The translations under genes were made by a program, and so were the position numbers. Below, in pieces: positions 25,892 through 34,816 of a stretch of DNA of 39,118 bases. This stretch comes from Clostridiales bacterium (GTDB taxonomy: Bacteria; Bacillota; Peptococcia; DRI-13; UBA5745): assembly GCA_009782505.1 (NCBI GenBank), contig WRIW01000016.1:1-39118 (forward strand), written 5' to 3'. Under the pieces are notes generated by a model. It saw nothing but the letters and a program-made list of their open reading frames with translations, was not told the DNA's origin and ran no database searches. Position 1 is the first letter of the stretch. The number at the start of each line of letters is the position of its first letter.

Positions 25892-28378
25892 GTGGACGAG
25901 CGGTACCAACATAAGGAATTAGAAGCCAAGTGGCAGGCCCGTTGGGAGAAGACGGACGCCTGGCATGTATCCGAGGACAAGGGTAAGCCGAAATATTACT
26001 GCCTGGAGATGTTCCCTTACCCATCCGGCCACTGCCATATGGGGCATGTGCGGAACTACTCCATCGGCGACGTACTGGCCCGGTTCAAGTCCATGCGGGG
26101 CTACAATGTCCTACACCCCATGGGCTGGGACGCCTTCGGCCTGCCTGCGGAGAACGCGGCGATCAAAAATGCCGTGCCCCCGGCGGAGTGGACTATGGAT
26201 AATATCGACAACATGCGGCGCCAGCTGAAAAGCATGGGCATCAGCTACGACTGGAGCCGGGAAGTAGCCACTTGCCTGCCGGATTACTACCGCTGGACCC
26301 AGTGGATATTCCTACAGCTCTATCATAAGGGGCTTGCTTATAAAAAGCTCGGTTATGTGAACTGGTGCCCCGACTGCGCCACGGTGCTGGCCAACGAGCA
26401 GGTCGTGGACGGCGCCTGCGAGCGCTGCGGCGCCCTCGTGGGGAAGAAAGCCCTGGATCAGTGGTACTTCAAGACCACCGACTACGCCCAGGAGCTCCTG
26501 GACAGCCTTGACCAGCTCCCCGGGTGGCCGGACAAGGTCAAGACCATGCAGGAAAACTGGATCGGCAGGAGCGAAGGCGCCCAGCTGGTCTTCAAGGTAG
26601 CCGGCACAGGCGACCCCCTCCCGGTATACACCACGAGGCCGGACACCATATACGGCGTCACCTATATGGTATTGGCCGCCGAGCACCCCCTCGTGGAGAA
26701 GGTGATCGCGGGCACTTCGTATGAAGAGGACGTCAGGGAGTTCGTCCGTAAGGTGCAGAAGCTCAGCGACGTAGACCGCACCTCTACCGAGATGGAAAAG
26801 GAAGGTATCTTCACCGGTGCTTACGCCGTAAACCCGGCGACGGGGGAAGACGTCCCCTTATGGGTGGGCAACTATGTGCTCCTGGAGTACGGTACCGGCG
26901 CGGTGATGGGCGTACCCGCCCATGACGAACGGGACTTCGTATTCGCCAATAAGTATCATTTACCCGTCAAGCTCGTTATCCAGCCGGAGGGCGAAGATCT
27001 GCGCCTCGAAGATATGGCCGGCGCCTATGTGGGCGAGGGCTTCATGGCCAACTCCGCCCAGTTTGACGGCTTGCCCAATGAGGAAGGGAAAAAACAGATC
27101 GTAGCATGGCTGGAGGGCAGGGGCCTGGCGGCTGCGCAGATCAATTACCGTCTGCGGGACTGGCTCATCTCACGCCAGCGGTACTGGGGGGCGCCCATCC
27201 CTATCGTGTACTGCCCCGAGTGCGGCCCCCAACCTGTGCCCGAAGATCAGCTCCCCGTGATGCTTCCCCTGGATGTGGAGTTTAAGCCCACGGGGGAATC
27301 CCCCTTGAATTTCTATCCGTCCTTCTATGAAGCCACATGCCCCAAATGCGGCGGCAAAGCCCGGCGGGAGACCGATACCATGGATACCTTTGTATGCTCT
27401 TCCTGGTATTTCCTGCGCTATACGGACCCGGGAAATGAGAGCGAAGCCTTCAGCCGGGAGAAGACGGACTATTGGATGGACGTAGACCAGTATATAGGCG
27501 GCGTGGAGCATGCCATACTCCATCTGATGTACGCCCGGTTCTTTGTCAAAGCCCTGAGGGATATGGGCTTTGTGGGCGTAGACGAGCCCTTCCGCAATCT
27601 GCTGACCCAGGGCATGGTGCTGAAGGACGGGGGCAAGATGTCTAAGTCCAAGGGCAATGTGGTAAGCCCCGAGGAGATCATCGACAAGTACGGCGCCGAC
27701 ACGGCCAGGCTATTTATCCTCTTTGCCGCCCCCCCGGAGCGTGACCTGGAGTGGAGCGAGCAGGGCGTGGAAGGCTCTTACCGCTTCCTCGGCAGGCTGT
27801 GGCGCATCGTTTATCTTTCTTTGCTGGAGTGCCCCGCCCTGAAGGGCGCGGCCCCGCCTCCCCCTTCGGCGCAGCTTCCCCCGGCGGAAAGGGACATGCT
27901 CCGTATCCTCCACGGGACCATCAAGAAAGTCACCGACGACGTGGAAAACCGCTTCAACTTCAACACGGCGGTAAGCGCCGTGATGGAGCTGGTGAACGCG
28001 TTGTACCAGTACAAAGACAAGGGCGGCATGGATCCTTCCGTGGCCCGCGAGTGCCTGGAAAGCCTGATCCGGCTTACGGCGCCCTTCGCCCCCCACATCG
28101 CCGAGGAGCTGTGGGCGGAGTTAGGCTATACGCAAAGCATCCATATGGAAGCATGGCCGGCTTTCCGCGAGGAGGCCCTGGCCCGGGAAGAGATCGAAGT
28201 GGCCTTCCAGATCAACGGCAAGGTCAGGGGCCGGCTGACGGTGCCGGTCACCATGGAGCAGGATGAGCTGCAGAGCACAATACTGGCTATGGATCGGGCG
28301 AAGGAAGCCATCGGGGGCAGGCAGGTCGTGAAAGTCGTAAGCGTCCCCGGCAAGCTGGTCAATATCGTCGTGAAGTAA
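25892..28378 (+). CDS. leuS: Leucyl-tRNA synthetase
   Basis: 828-residue class Ia synthetase charging tRNA-Leu. HIGH motif is HMGH at residues 49-52 within [15 protein letters not shown], and the KMSKS loop is present in [20 protein letters not shown]. The CP1 editing domain (about 220-400) includes [16 protein letters not shown] and [10 protein letters not shown]. Zn-ribbon Cys pairs occur at CPDC...CERC and CPEC/CPKC. The C-terminal anticodon-binding and LeuRS-specific domains are complete. The start is GTG at 25892 preceded by GGGGGAA; an ATG at 25884 is out of frame. It leads a four-gene plus-strand run. Confidence 0.97.
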   Translation: MDERYQHKELEAKWQARWEKTDAWHVSEDKGKPKYYCLEMFPYPSGHCHMGHVRNYSIGDVLARFKSMRGYNVLHPMGWDAFGLPAENAAIKNAVPPAEWTMDNIDNMRRQLKSMGISYDWSREVATCLPDYYRWTQWIFLQLYHKGLAYKKLGYVNWCPDCATVLANEQVVDGACERCGALVGKKALDQWYFKTTDYAQELLDSLDQLPGWPDKVKTMQENWIGRSEGAQLVFKVAGTGDPLPVYTTRPDTIYGVTYMVLAAEHPLVEKVIAGTSYEEDVREFVRKVQKLSDVDRTSTEMEKEGIFTGAYAVNPATGEDVPLWVGNYVLLEYGTGAVMGVPAHDERDFVFANKYHLPVKLVIQPEGEDLRLEDMAGAYVGEGFMANSAQFDGLPNEEGKKQIVAWLEGRGLAAAQINYRLRDWLISRQRYWGAPIPIVYCPECGPQPVPEDQLPVMLPLDVEFKPTGESPLNFYPSFYEATCPKCGGKARRETDTMDTFVCSSWYFLRYTDPGNESEAFSREKTDYWMDVDQYIGGVEHAILHLMYARFFVKALRDMGFVGVDEPFRNLLTQGMVLKDGGKMSKSKGNVVSPEEIIDKYGADTARLFILFAAPPERDLEWSEQGVEGSYRFLGRLWRIVYLSLLECPALKGAAPPPPSAQLPPAERDMLRILHGTIKKVTDDVENRFNFNTAVSAVMELVNALYQYKDKGGMDPSVARECLESLIRLTAPFAPHIAEELWAELGYTQSIHMEAWPAFREEALAREEIEVAFQINGKVRGRLTVPVTMEQDELQSTILAMDRAKEAIGGRQVVKVVSVPGKLVNIVVK

Positions 28379-28388
28379 AGGAGCTTAC

Positions 28389-30758
28389 ATGATAACATTA
28401 GTTGACAAGGGCGCCTGGCTGCTGCCGGACGGCCGCCTCATGGAAGACGATACCGCCGGTGAAGCCGCGCTGGGCGGGGCCGGCATGGAAGCCGACCGGG
28501 CAACCGGGCGGCGCAGGACTATCTCCTACGGCATACTCCAGTCCCACAACACTTCGCCTTCGCCGGACAAGCTCCGGATACGCTTCGACGCCCTGGCGAG
28601 CCACGACATCACTTATGTGGGCATCATCCAGACTGCCCGGGCTTCCGGCATGACGGTCTTCCCCGTGCCTTATGTGCTGACCACCTGCCACAACACCCTT
28701 TGCGCGGTAGGCGGCACCATCAACGAGGACGACCATGTATTCGGCCTTACCGCCGCCAGGAAGTACGGCGGTATCTATGTGCCCCCCCATCTGGCGGTGA
28801 TCCATCAGTATATGCGGGAGCAGATGGCCGCCTGCGGCTCCATGATCCTGGGCTCCGACAGCCATACCCGCTATGGCGCCCTGGGTACGATGGCCATAGG
28901 CGAAGGGGGCGGCGAGCTGGCTAAGCAGCTCCTGCGCCAGACCTGGGACGCCGACTACCCCCAGGTGGTAGCCGTGGAGCTCACCGGCAGCCCCCGGCGG
29001 GGCGTCGGCCCGCAGGATGTAGCCCTGGCGCTCATCGGCGCCGTATTTGACAATGGCTTCGTGAAAAATAAAGTCATGGAATTCATCGGCGAGGGGATCG
29101 CTTCCCTGGATATGGACTTCCGAAACGGGATCGACGTCATGACCACGGAGACCACCTGCCTGTCCTCCATCTGGCCGGCTGACGACGCCGTCAAGGAGTG
29201 CCTGGCAGTCCACGGCAGGCCCGAGGCGTACAAGCCCTTGGGCGCCCAGGCGGGCGCTTACTATGACAGCCTCATCCGCGTGGATCTTTCTAAGGTCGAG
29301 CCGATGATCGCCCTGCCCATGCATCCCAGCAACGCTTACACGATACACGAGCTTCAGGCTAACTTGGAGGACATACTCGCTAAAGCCGAAGAGGACTGCC
29401 AAAGGCTCATTGATAATCCCGCCGTCCGCTTTTCCCTGCGGGACAAGATCGTGGGCGGCCATCTTTACGCAGACCAGGGCGTCATCGCCGGCTGCGCGGG
29501 GGGGACTTATACCTGCGTGGGCGAGGCGGCGCGCATCATCGGCGGCAACTCTGTGGGCCAGGGCGCATACAGTCTGAGCGTCTACCCTTCCAGCCAGCCG
29601 GTCATGCTGGCCCTGACGGATAATGGTTATCTGTCTTCGCTGATGCGGGCGGGGGCGGTCATCCGCAGCGCCTTTTGCGGGCCCTGCTTCGGCGCCGGTG
29701 ACGTCCCGGCAAATAACGGCTTTTCCATCCGCCACACTACGCGGAACTTCCCCAGCCGGGAAGGCGCCAAGCCCGGCGACGGTCAGATCGCTTCCGTAGC
29801 GCTCATGGACGCCCGCTCCATCGCCGCAACCTCGTTGAATCAGGGCAAGCTTACCGCCGCCACCGATGTGGAATACGACGGCGCGTTGGCCGCGTATACC
29901 TACGACAACTCCCCCTATGCCAGCCGCGTCTACCAGGGCTTCAACCGCGCCATGCCGGAAGAAGCGCTGCGGCTTGGTCCGGGGATCACCGACTGGCCGG
30001 ATATGCCCGCGCTGCCTGAGCATGCCCTCGTCAAGCTGGTTTCGTTCATTACCGACCCGGTGACCACCACCGACGAGCTCATCCCTTCCGGGGAGACTTC
30101 ATCCTACCGCTCCAATCCCATGGGCTTGGCGGAGTTTACCCTCTCCCGGAAGGACCCCGCTTATGTGGGGAAGGCCAAGGCTGTGCGCGCTCTGGAGGAA
30201 AGCCGCCAAGCCGCAGTCGGCGCGGCTGCCGCTGCCCCTTCCGGCGGCGCGACCGGCTCAGGCGCGGCTGCCGCTGCCCCTTCCGCCGCCGAGACCGCCG
30301 CAGCCGATCCGGAGCTGGCTCCCCTGCTTGCCTCCCTGCGTAAAGTGCCCGGATTCGAAGGGGCGGGGCCCGGCGGCTTTGCCATAAGCTCCGCTATCTA
30401 TGCCCGTAAGCCCGGGGACGGCTCCGCCAGGGAGCAGGCCGCGAGCTGCCAGCGGGTATTGGGCGCCGGGGCGAATATCGCCGCCGAGTACGCCACTAAG
30501 CGGTATCGCTCCAACCTCATCAACTGGGGCATGCTCCCCTTCCTCTATGAAGGCGAGCCGCCCTTCGGTAAGGACGACGTGATACTCTTCCCCCGCATCC
30601 GCGAAGCGCTTAAGGGGGACACATCCTCCATCGAAGGCTGGCTCCTGGGCGAGACGCCCAGGAAGCTTGATTTCTCAATCGCCCCCCTCACCGGCGACGA
30701 GGCCGATATACTTCTGGCGGGCTGCCTAATCAACTTCAATAGGAGGGAAAACGTATGA
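28389..30758 (+). CDS. Aconitase-superfamily hydratase (YbhJ-like)
   Basis: 789-residue aconitase-fold protein. Blocks include HDITYVGIIQTARASG, GGTINEDDHVFGL, ILGSDSHTRYGALGTMA and the candidate [4Fe-4S] ligand region AFCGPCFGAGDVPANNG. They continue with IRHTTRNFPSREGAKPG and SFITDPVTTTDELIPSGETS. This is the YbhJ-like hydratase group, distinct from AcnA/AcnB/LeuC; its substrate is not known to me. A low-complexity Ala/Pro/Gly insert at about residues 609-640 contains a duplicated 25-nt DNA segment. It starts 10 nt after leuS with AAGGAG before ATG 28389 and overlaps ddh by 4 nt (ATGA). Translational coupling to ddh suggests the products are needed together. Confidence 0.88.
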   Translation: MITLVDKGAWLLPDGRLMEDDTAGEAALGGAGMEADRATGRRRTISYGILQSHNTSPSPDKLRIRFDALASHDITYVGIIQTARASGMTVFPVPYVLTTCHNTLCAVGGTINEDDHVFGLTAARKYGGIYVPPHLAVIHQYMREQMAACGSMILGSDSHTRYGALGTMAIGEGGGELAKQLLRQTWDADYPQVVAVELTGSPRRGVGPQDVALALIGAVFDNGFVKNKVMEFIGEGIASLDMDFRNGIDVMTTETTCLSSIWPADDAVKECLAVHGRPEAYKPLGAQAGAYYDSLIRVDLSKVEPMIALPMHPSNAYTIHELQANLEDILAKAEEDCQRLIDNPAVRFSLRDKIVGGHLYADQGVIAGCAGGTYTCVGEAARIIGGNSVGQGAYSLSVYPSSQPVMLALTDNGYLSSLMRAGAVIRSAFCGPCFGAGDVPANNGFSIRHTTRNFPSREGAKPGDGQIASVALMDARSIAATSLNQGKLTAATDVEYDGALAAYTYDNSPYASRVYQGFNRAMPEEALRLGPGITDWPDMPALPEHALVKLVSFITDPVTTTDELIPSGETSSYRSNPMGLAEFTLSRKDPAYVGKAKAVRALEESRQAAVGAAAAAPSGGATGSGAAAAAPSAAETAAADPELAPLLASLRKVPGFEGAGPGGFAISSAIYARKPGDGSAREQAASCQRVLGAGANIAAEYATKRYRSNLINWGMLPFLYEGEPPFGKDDVILFPRIREALKGDTSSIEGWLLGETPRKLDFSIAPLTGDEADILLAGCLINFNRRENV
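30219..30285. repeat. In-frame 25-nt direct repeat inside the hydratase gene
   Basis: Copies at 30219-30243 and 30261-30285 are identical over 25 nt and offset by 42 nt (14 codons), encoding two GAAAAAPS-type units. It looks like a tandem duplication in a Gly/Ala/Pro linker. Confidence 0.85.
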
Positions 30759-31705
30759 CCGGTAAGATAAGGATAGGCATCGTCGGCTACGGCAATCTGG
30801 GTAAAGGGGCGGAGAAGGCCGTCGCGCAGAACCCCGACTTCGAGCTGGTGAAAATCTTCATCGGGCGCGACCCCAATCAGCTGGAAGCCATGAAAGAATA
30901 CGTCGGCAAGATCGACTTTATGCTGCTCTGCATAGGCTCTTCCGTGGATCTGCCCATACAGGGGCCGAGAGTGGCGGAGTTATTCAACACCGTGGATACT
31001 TTCGACACCCACGCGAAGGTGCCGGAATACTTCGCTTCCATGGATGAGGCGGCAAGGCGCTCCGGCAAGCTGGCGATGATCGCCACCGGCTGGGATCCGG
31101 GCCTCTTCTCCGTGCTGCGGGTTCTCATGGGGGCGGCGCTGCCGGAAGGAAAGACCAATACCTTTTGGGGCTGGGGCGTCAGCCAGGGCCACGGGGAAGC
31201 CATCAAGCGCGTGCCGGGGGTACAGATCGCCCGGTCATATACCGTGCCGGTGGGGTCTACCCTGGAGAAGGCGCGGGGCGGCGACAGGCAGGACTTCACT
31301 ACCCGCCAGATGCACACGCGGGATTGCTACGTGGTGCTTCAGGACGGGGCCGACCCGGAGCAGGTGAGGCAGGCTATCGTATCCCTGCCGAACTATTTCG
31401 CCCCCTACGATACGACGGTCACCTTCATCGATATGGATACTTTTGAAAGGGAGCACAATACGCTGCCCCACGGCGGCTTTGTCATCCGGTCGGGCAGCAC
31501 GGGAGAAGGCTCAGATCAGCTCATGGAGTTTCAGGTCAGGCTGGCTTCCAATCCGGAGTTTACCGCCAGCGTCATGCTAAGCTACTGCCGGGCGGCTTCA
31601 CGCTTATACGGGGAGGGCCGCCGGGGCGCGATCACCGCCTTTGACGTGCCCGTCGGATACCTAGCGCTCAGCGATATGCCCGAGCTGAGGAAAAGCATTC
31701 TTTAG
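30755..31705 (+). CDS. ddh: meso-Diaminopimelate D-dehydrogenase
   Basis: 316-residue NADPH-dependent enzyme that aminates tetrahydrodipicolinate to meso-DAP in one step, supplying lysine and peptidoglycan. The N-terminal Rossmann domain begins IRIGIVGYGNLGKGAEKA. Family-specific blocks are VDTFDTHAKVPEY, STGWDPG-like ATGWDPGLFSVLRV, FWGWGVSQGHGEAIKRVPGV, HTRDCYVV, FIDMDTFEREH and PHGGFVIRSGSTG, very close to corynebacterial Ddh. Length is slightly below 326. The ATG overlaps the hydratase stop. A ddh behind leuS and a hydratase is not a combination I know as standard; amino-acid metabolism is the common thread. Confidence 0.93.
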   Translation: MTGKIRIGIVGYGNLGKGAEKAVAQNPDFELVKIFIGRDPNQLEAMKEYVGKIDFMLLCIGSSVDLPIQGPRVAELFNTVDTFDTHAKVPEYFASMDEAARRSGKLAMIATGWDPGLFSVLRVLMGAALPEGKTNTFWGWGVSQGHGEAIKRVPGVQIARSYTVPVGSTLEKARGGDRQDFTTRQMHTRDCYVVLQDGADPEQVRQAIVSLPNYFAPYDTTVTFIDMDTFEREHNTLPHGGFVIRSGSTGEGSDQLMEFQVRLASNPEFTASVMLSYCRAASRLYGEGRRGAITAFDVPVGYLALSDMPELRKSIL

Positions 31706-31723
31706 GAAAGGACGGTATTGCTG

Positions 31724-31975
31724 ATGCCGGAAGTAAACAGGGTCAGGTATATCACCGAACGGGTCAGAAAACTTGAGGACCTGCTGAATCATATATCCGC
31801 GACGGGTATTGTGTGCAAAAACTGCGGCCAGTACAACAATTACAATCATGTCTGCACAAAATCAAAAGAAAAAAAGCATCCCTTCACGAACTGCAGGGAC
31901 TGGTGCTGGGGTGAGAAATCCCTCACGAATATTTACCTGAGGCCGCAGGATACGCGTCCGCTGAACGAGCAGTAA
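31724..31975 (+). CDS. Small Cys-rich protein of unknown function
   Basis: 83 residues from ATG 31724; TTG at 31718 in the same frame is an alternative, since AGGAAAGGA lies 5 nt before TTG and 11 nt before ATG. An N-terminal amphipathic helix (VRYITERVRKLEDLLNHI) is followed by a CKNCGQYNNYNHVC cluster, then NCRDWCW. Five Cys and one His suggest a small metal-binding fold. It begins 18 nt after ddh, so it is the last gene of the leuS run. I do not recognise the family; the coding character and ribosome site make it likely real. Confidence 0.6.
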   Translation: MPEVNRVRYITERVRKLEDLLNHISATGIVCKNCGQYNNYNHVCTKSKEKKHPFTNCRDWCWGEKSLTNIYLRPQDTRPLNEQ

Positions 31976-32050
31976 CGCGCCTTTGAAAAGCCACGATAAC
32001 AGCACAACGAAAAAGCCTCTCATAACAATGGCTCGGATCGCTCGGCGTCG

Positions 32051-32503
32051 TCAGATATGCGCCGAAATCATCCTAAAAAAGTAGGGGTTTCCAAAGCATT
32101 TCCCCATCTCATGCAAATCGCCTTTACATGGTATAGTTGTTGGGTTGAGGATTTCAATCACAAAAGTAGCAAACCCGCATGGCTTTACATAGATTAGTTC
32201 CTCTAACGAAGAGGCTAAATCGCAACAAGGCATGCGAATGTCCGTATTCTTAAATGAATCTCCCTGATATGCTGTATCCATGGCTACTTGCCAAAACTCC
32301 ATGTTCACTTTACACCCGCACCACGGACAAAAAATATGTTCAAGCCCATCGCCGCAGTCGATAAACTGTACGCCCCCATAATTGATAAACGTAATATCCC
32401 CCGGGCAGGTCAATTTAAGCGCGTTCATTGCTCCGATGATTTTCTCATCGGGATATGTTGGGTAGTAGTAACGCGGAAAGATTTTGAAAATCGTATCTGA
32501 CAT
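32051..32503 (-). CDS. Hypothetical protein with CPWC motif
   Basis: 150 residues, no signal peptide or membrane segment. It has a CPWCGCKV cluster at about residues 59-66, further Cys in MPCCDLA (about 93-94) and CGF, CKGD and CFGN near the C-terminus, so it may bind a metal ion. ATG 32503 is preceded by GAGGAGATG, a strong ribosome site. It is the first gene of the AT-rich accessory stretch and is divergent from the MerR-type regulator, with 159 nt between the two starts. I do not recognise the family. Confidence 0.65.
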   Translation of the reverse strand: MSDTIFKIFPRYYYPTYPDEKIIGAMNALKLTCPGDITFINYGGVQFIDCGDGLEHIFCPWCGCKVNMEFWQVAMDTAYQGDSFKNTDIRMPCCDLASSLEELIYVKPCGFATFVIEILNPTTIPCKGDLHEMGKCFGNPYFFRMISAHI

Positions 32504-32608
32504 AACCCCACATCTCCTCGAAAAGATAAGAATCCCTGACTGTCCGTTTCAATTCTATTCATCTGTTACCCAACCGCTCATAGTAGCGGTTGTTTTTGAA
32601 AATAATGA

Positions 32609-32639
32609 TTGACTTTGACGTTACGGAATAGTTTATACT
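32609..32639 (+). promoter_or_regulatory. MerR-type promoter with 19-nt spacer
   Basis: TTGACT (32609-32614) and TATACT (32634-32639) are separated by 19 nt, the overlong spacing typical of promoters that MerR-family activators realign. The start codon of the MerR-type regulator follows 23 nt after the -10 box, so the regulator probably controls itself. Confidence 0.75.
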
Positions 32640-32662
32640 GACTTTGTAAGGCGGTGGAAATG

Positions 32663-33418
32663 ATGGAATACACGAGCAACAAACTCTCAAAGATGTCGGG
32701 AGTGAGCGCGCGCACTCTGCGGTATTATGATGAAATCGGCCTGTTGAAACCAGCGAGGGTTGAGTTGTCCGGCTATCGAATCTATGGCCAAAAAGAACTT
32801 GACCTGTTACAGCAGATTCTATTCTATCGAGAGCTGGGTTTCCCTCTGGACGAAATGAAAAGCATCCTGTATGCGCCTGATTACGACAGGAGGCGAGCAT
32901 TACAAAGCCACCTTGCAGAACTGAATAAAAAGCGCGAGCGGTTGGACACGTTGATTAGCAATGTCACAAAATCCATGTCCGCTCTGAAAGGGGAAACAAC
33001 CATGACAGATAATGAAAAATTCGAGGGTTTTAAGCAATCCCTCATAGACGAAAACGAGCAAAAATACGGTTCTGAAATCCGCGCCATGTACAGCGATAAA
33101 GCCGTGGATTCTTCCAATGCCCGATTGAAAGGGCTATCCCAAGAACAGTACGATGAAGGAGAACGGCTCCGGCTTGCTTATGAGAGAAAACTGAAAACGG
33201 CTCTTGAAACAGGCAACCCTGCGGGAGAGTTGGCACAGGCTGCTTGTGATTTGCACAGGCAATGGCTCTGCGTTTACTATCCTGCCTACAGCAAGGAATA
33301 CCACAAAGGGCTTGGCGAAATGTATGTTGCCGATGAACGGTTCAAGGCTAACTATGAAAAGATAGCCCCCGGTCTCGCCGAGTTCTTCCGTGATGCAATT
33401 CATATTTATTGCGAGTAA
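32663..33418 (+). CDS. MerR family regulator with TipAS antibiotic-binding domain
   Basis: 251-residue TipAL-type activator. The N-terminal winged helix-turn-helix has VSARTLRYYDEIGLLKP and SGYRIYG, followed by a dimerisation coiled coil (about 80-110). The C-terminal TipAS domain (about 114-251) has the EQYGSEIR-like EQKYGSEIRAMY start and helices through GLAEFFRDAIHIY. TipAS domains bind thiopeptide or other bulky antibiotics. ATG 32663 is preceded by AAGGCGGTGG; ATG 32660 and GTG 32654 are alternatives. ATG 33002, in frame at residue 114 with AAAGGGGAAA upstream, would give the TipAS domain alone. The promoter has the 19-nt MerR spacing. No efflux pump lies adjacent in the window. Confidence 0.92.
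   Translation: MEYTSNKLSKMSGVSARTLRYYDEIGLLKPARVELSGYRIYGQKELDLLQQILFYRELGFPLDEMKSILYAPDYDRRRALQSHLAELNKKRERLDTLISNVTKSMSALKGETTMTDNEKFEGFKQSLIDENEQKYGSEIRAMYSDKAVDSSNARLKGLSQEQYDEGERLRLAYERKLKTALETGNPAGELAQAACDLHRQWLCVYYPAYSKEYHKGLGEMYVADERFKANYEKIAPGLAEFFRDAIHIYCE
33002..33418 (+). other. Possible internal translation start giving TipAS domain alone
   Basis: An in-frame ATG exactly at the linker/TipAS boundary, with AAAGGGGAAA about 6 nt upstream, would encode a 138-residue short form. In Streptomyces lividans the tipA gene is known to give both TipAL and the more abundant TipAS from an internal start, so this may be a conserved arrangement. Confidence 0.5.
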
Positions 33419-33499
33419 AGAACGCGGACGCAGGAAGCGGAAATAGAGCCTGGTGCTTTTGACACTTTATTCAATGCGTATACTTTACTCCGTGCCGTT

Positions 33500-34024
33500 T
33501 TACCTGCGAATATCCGTGCGATACGCAAAAGACACACTGCACATCGGACAGGCTCCATCTTCGCTTATCATGGAGCCGCAAACTGGACAAGCAGACTGCT
33601 TAATTCCGGACATTTGCTTATTGCCAGTTTCCAAAGGCAGCAATCCGTGGGAAACGGCTGATTCTTTTGATACTGTAAATGTTAATTCTGGTCCCCCATT
33701 AAGATAATGGCCGCATTCATCTTTTTTGAGACAGTCTGAGCAAGTCATTGTTATTGTGGAATCCGTTCCCTCTTCGTGATCACTGCATAATTCAACAACA
33801 TTACCTTCATCATCAATCTCACAGCCGCATGATGTCGCGGATTTATCCGCATCGGTAATCACCGAATTTGAAATGGCTGTATTCGCAACTATACCAGACT
33901 TTTCCGCGATAGCATTTTTTAGAGCGCTTTCAAATGACGATGCAACTGATCTTTTATTTGCGGCAATATTTTTCGCATTATTGTCTGTGTATGTTATAGG
34001 CGTACTCATCAAGTTTATACTCAT
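33500..34024 (-). CDS. Hypothetical protein with C-terminal zinc ribbon
   Basis: 174 residues from ATG 34024, chosen because AAGGAGC lies 10 nt upstream; an in-frame TTG at 34030 is too close. The N-terminal third is polar (ANKRSVASSFESALKNAI), the middle has CGCEIDDEGN, CSDH and CSDCLKKDECGHY, and the end has CPVCGSMISEDGACPMC, a clear paired CxxC ribbon. Multiple metal sites are likely. It converges on the MerR regulator gene with an 81-nt gap in which I see no convincing terminator. Family not recognised. Confidence 0.65.
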   Translation of the reverse strand: MSINLMSTPITYTDNNAKNIAANKRSVASSFESALKNAIAEKSGIVANTAISNSVITDADKSATSCGCEIDDEGNVVELCSDHEEGTDSTITMTCSDCLKKDECGHYLNGGPELTFTVSKESAVSHGLLPLETGNKQMSGIKQSACPVCGSMISEDGACPMCSVSFAYRTDIRR

Positions 34025-34105
34025 ACCCAAATCGCTCCTTATACTTTTTCATATGTGTTTACAGTATCATTTGCTGTGAACCTGCCTGACATTACCTGCG
34101 CCTCC

Positions 34106-34639
34106 TCAACAATTCCATTTCAATTTTGCCGGATTCGGTTCATCCTCCACGGCGACGGCACGGAGCGCGTCCGTATAATCAAAGCATACTTCTTCGGCGA
34201 TTTCCGCATACACTTCATCACTTGCGTCCAATCCCACGCGGTCGTAGGAGACTGCCGCCGCCGCATAGAAGAACAAACCAAGCGAGTGCGTCAGCGTATG
34301 GACAACCGCCGAACCCTGCCCGACAGCTCTCGCCGCTGCTTGCGCGGTTGGGTTAGTGTCAAGCTCACGAGCGGCTTGATGGCACTCGTTCAAGATGATG
34401 TTCTTAACGACTGGAAATTTCACCTTGCCGTCAAGATAATCGTGGGCGGCGTTTACCGCGTTTCGCGGGCGTTCGTCGCCGGGGCAATGCTTCTCGAAAA
34501 TCGGCAATAATTTATCGGCAGCATAACCAAGACACCATCTGCGGATAGTGTCTTTGCTTTGCGTATCAATCAAGTTTCGGAGTGCTACACATGACGGCGC
34601 GTTTACATCGCCAAGCATTTTTCGTAATTTTTTAGGCAT
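34106..34639 (-). CDS. Imm-5-like putative immunity protein
   Basis: 177-residue all-helical protein with IRRWCLGYAADKLLPIFE, GDERPRNAVNAAHDYLDGK and an Ala-rich segment (TAQAAARAVGQGSAVVHT) followed by YAEIAEEVCFDYTDALR. This pattern matches what I recall as the Imm-5-like putative immunity family, proposed to protect against polymorphic toxins. No toxin, secretion or recombination-hotspot gene is visible nearby, so it appears to be an orphan. ATG 34639 has AAGGAGC 10 nt upstream and overlaps the end of a small broken reading frame; the frame also extends to 34660 without a ribosome site. Confidence 0.7.
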   Translation of the reverse strand: MPKKLRKMLGDVNAPSCVALRNLIDTQSKDTIRRWCLGYAADKLLPIFEKHCPGDERPRNAVNAAHDYLDGKVKFPVVKNIILNECHQAARELDTNPTAQAAARAVGQGSAVVHTLTHSLGLFFYAAAAVSYDRVGLDASDEVYAEIAEEVCFDYTDALRAVAVEDEPNPAKLKWNC

Positions 34640-34789
34640 TGGATTCTTGCTCCTTCTCAATCAATCTCAGCGCAGTTTTCAGAGCGGCAATCCGTCGTTC
34701 AAGAAGCGTTCGTTGTGATTTGCCCTGTTTGCCGAGGGGATCACGCTATATTCTTTTTTCAACGAATCGTCCTCCGACTTGTTTGACAT
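34632..34789 (-). pseudogene. Frameshifted small gene upstream of the immunity gene
   Basis: From ATG 34789 the frame reads MSNKSEDDSLKKEYSVIP and then diverges to a stop at 34681-34679. In the next frame, from the CCCC run near 34740, it reads LGKQGKSQRTLLERRIAALK and continues as a helical, charged C-terminus to TAA at 34634-34632, overlapping the immunity gene start. One extra C in the run would join the two parts into a protein of about 52 residues. Either a real frameshift or a sequencing error; alternatively the gene tail alone is a relic. No ribosome site is seen at 34789. Confidence 0.4.
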
Positions 34790-34816
34790 TATCATTATCT
34801 TGCATATATGAAATCG

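Noticed and set aside
28398-30023. Open frame of 541 codons antisense to the hydratase
   Set aside because: The plus-strand product has aconitase-family motifs throughout; the antisense peptide is low in structure and lacks a ribosome site.
33500-34660. Toxin-immunity pair made of the zinc-ribbon protein and the Imm-5-like protein
   Set aside because: The zinc-ribbon protein has no toxin-like domain, secretion signal or catalytic motif, and lies downstream of the immunity gene rather than upstream.
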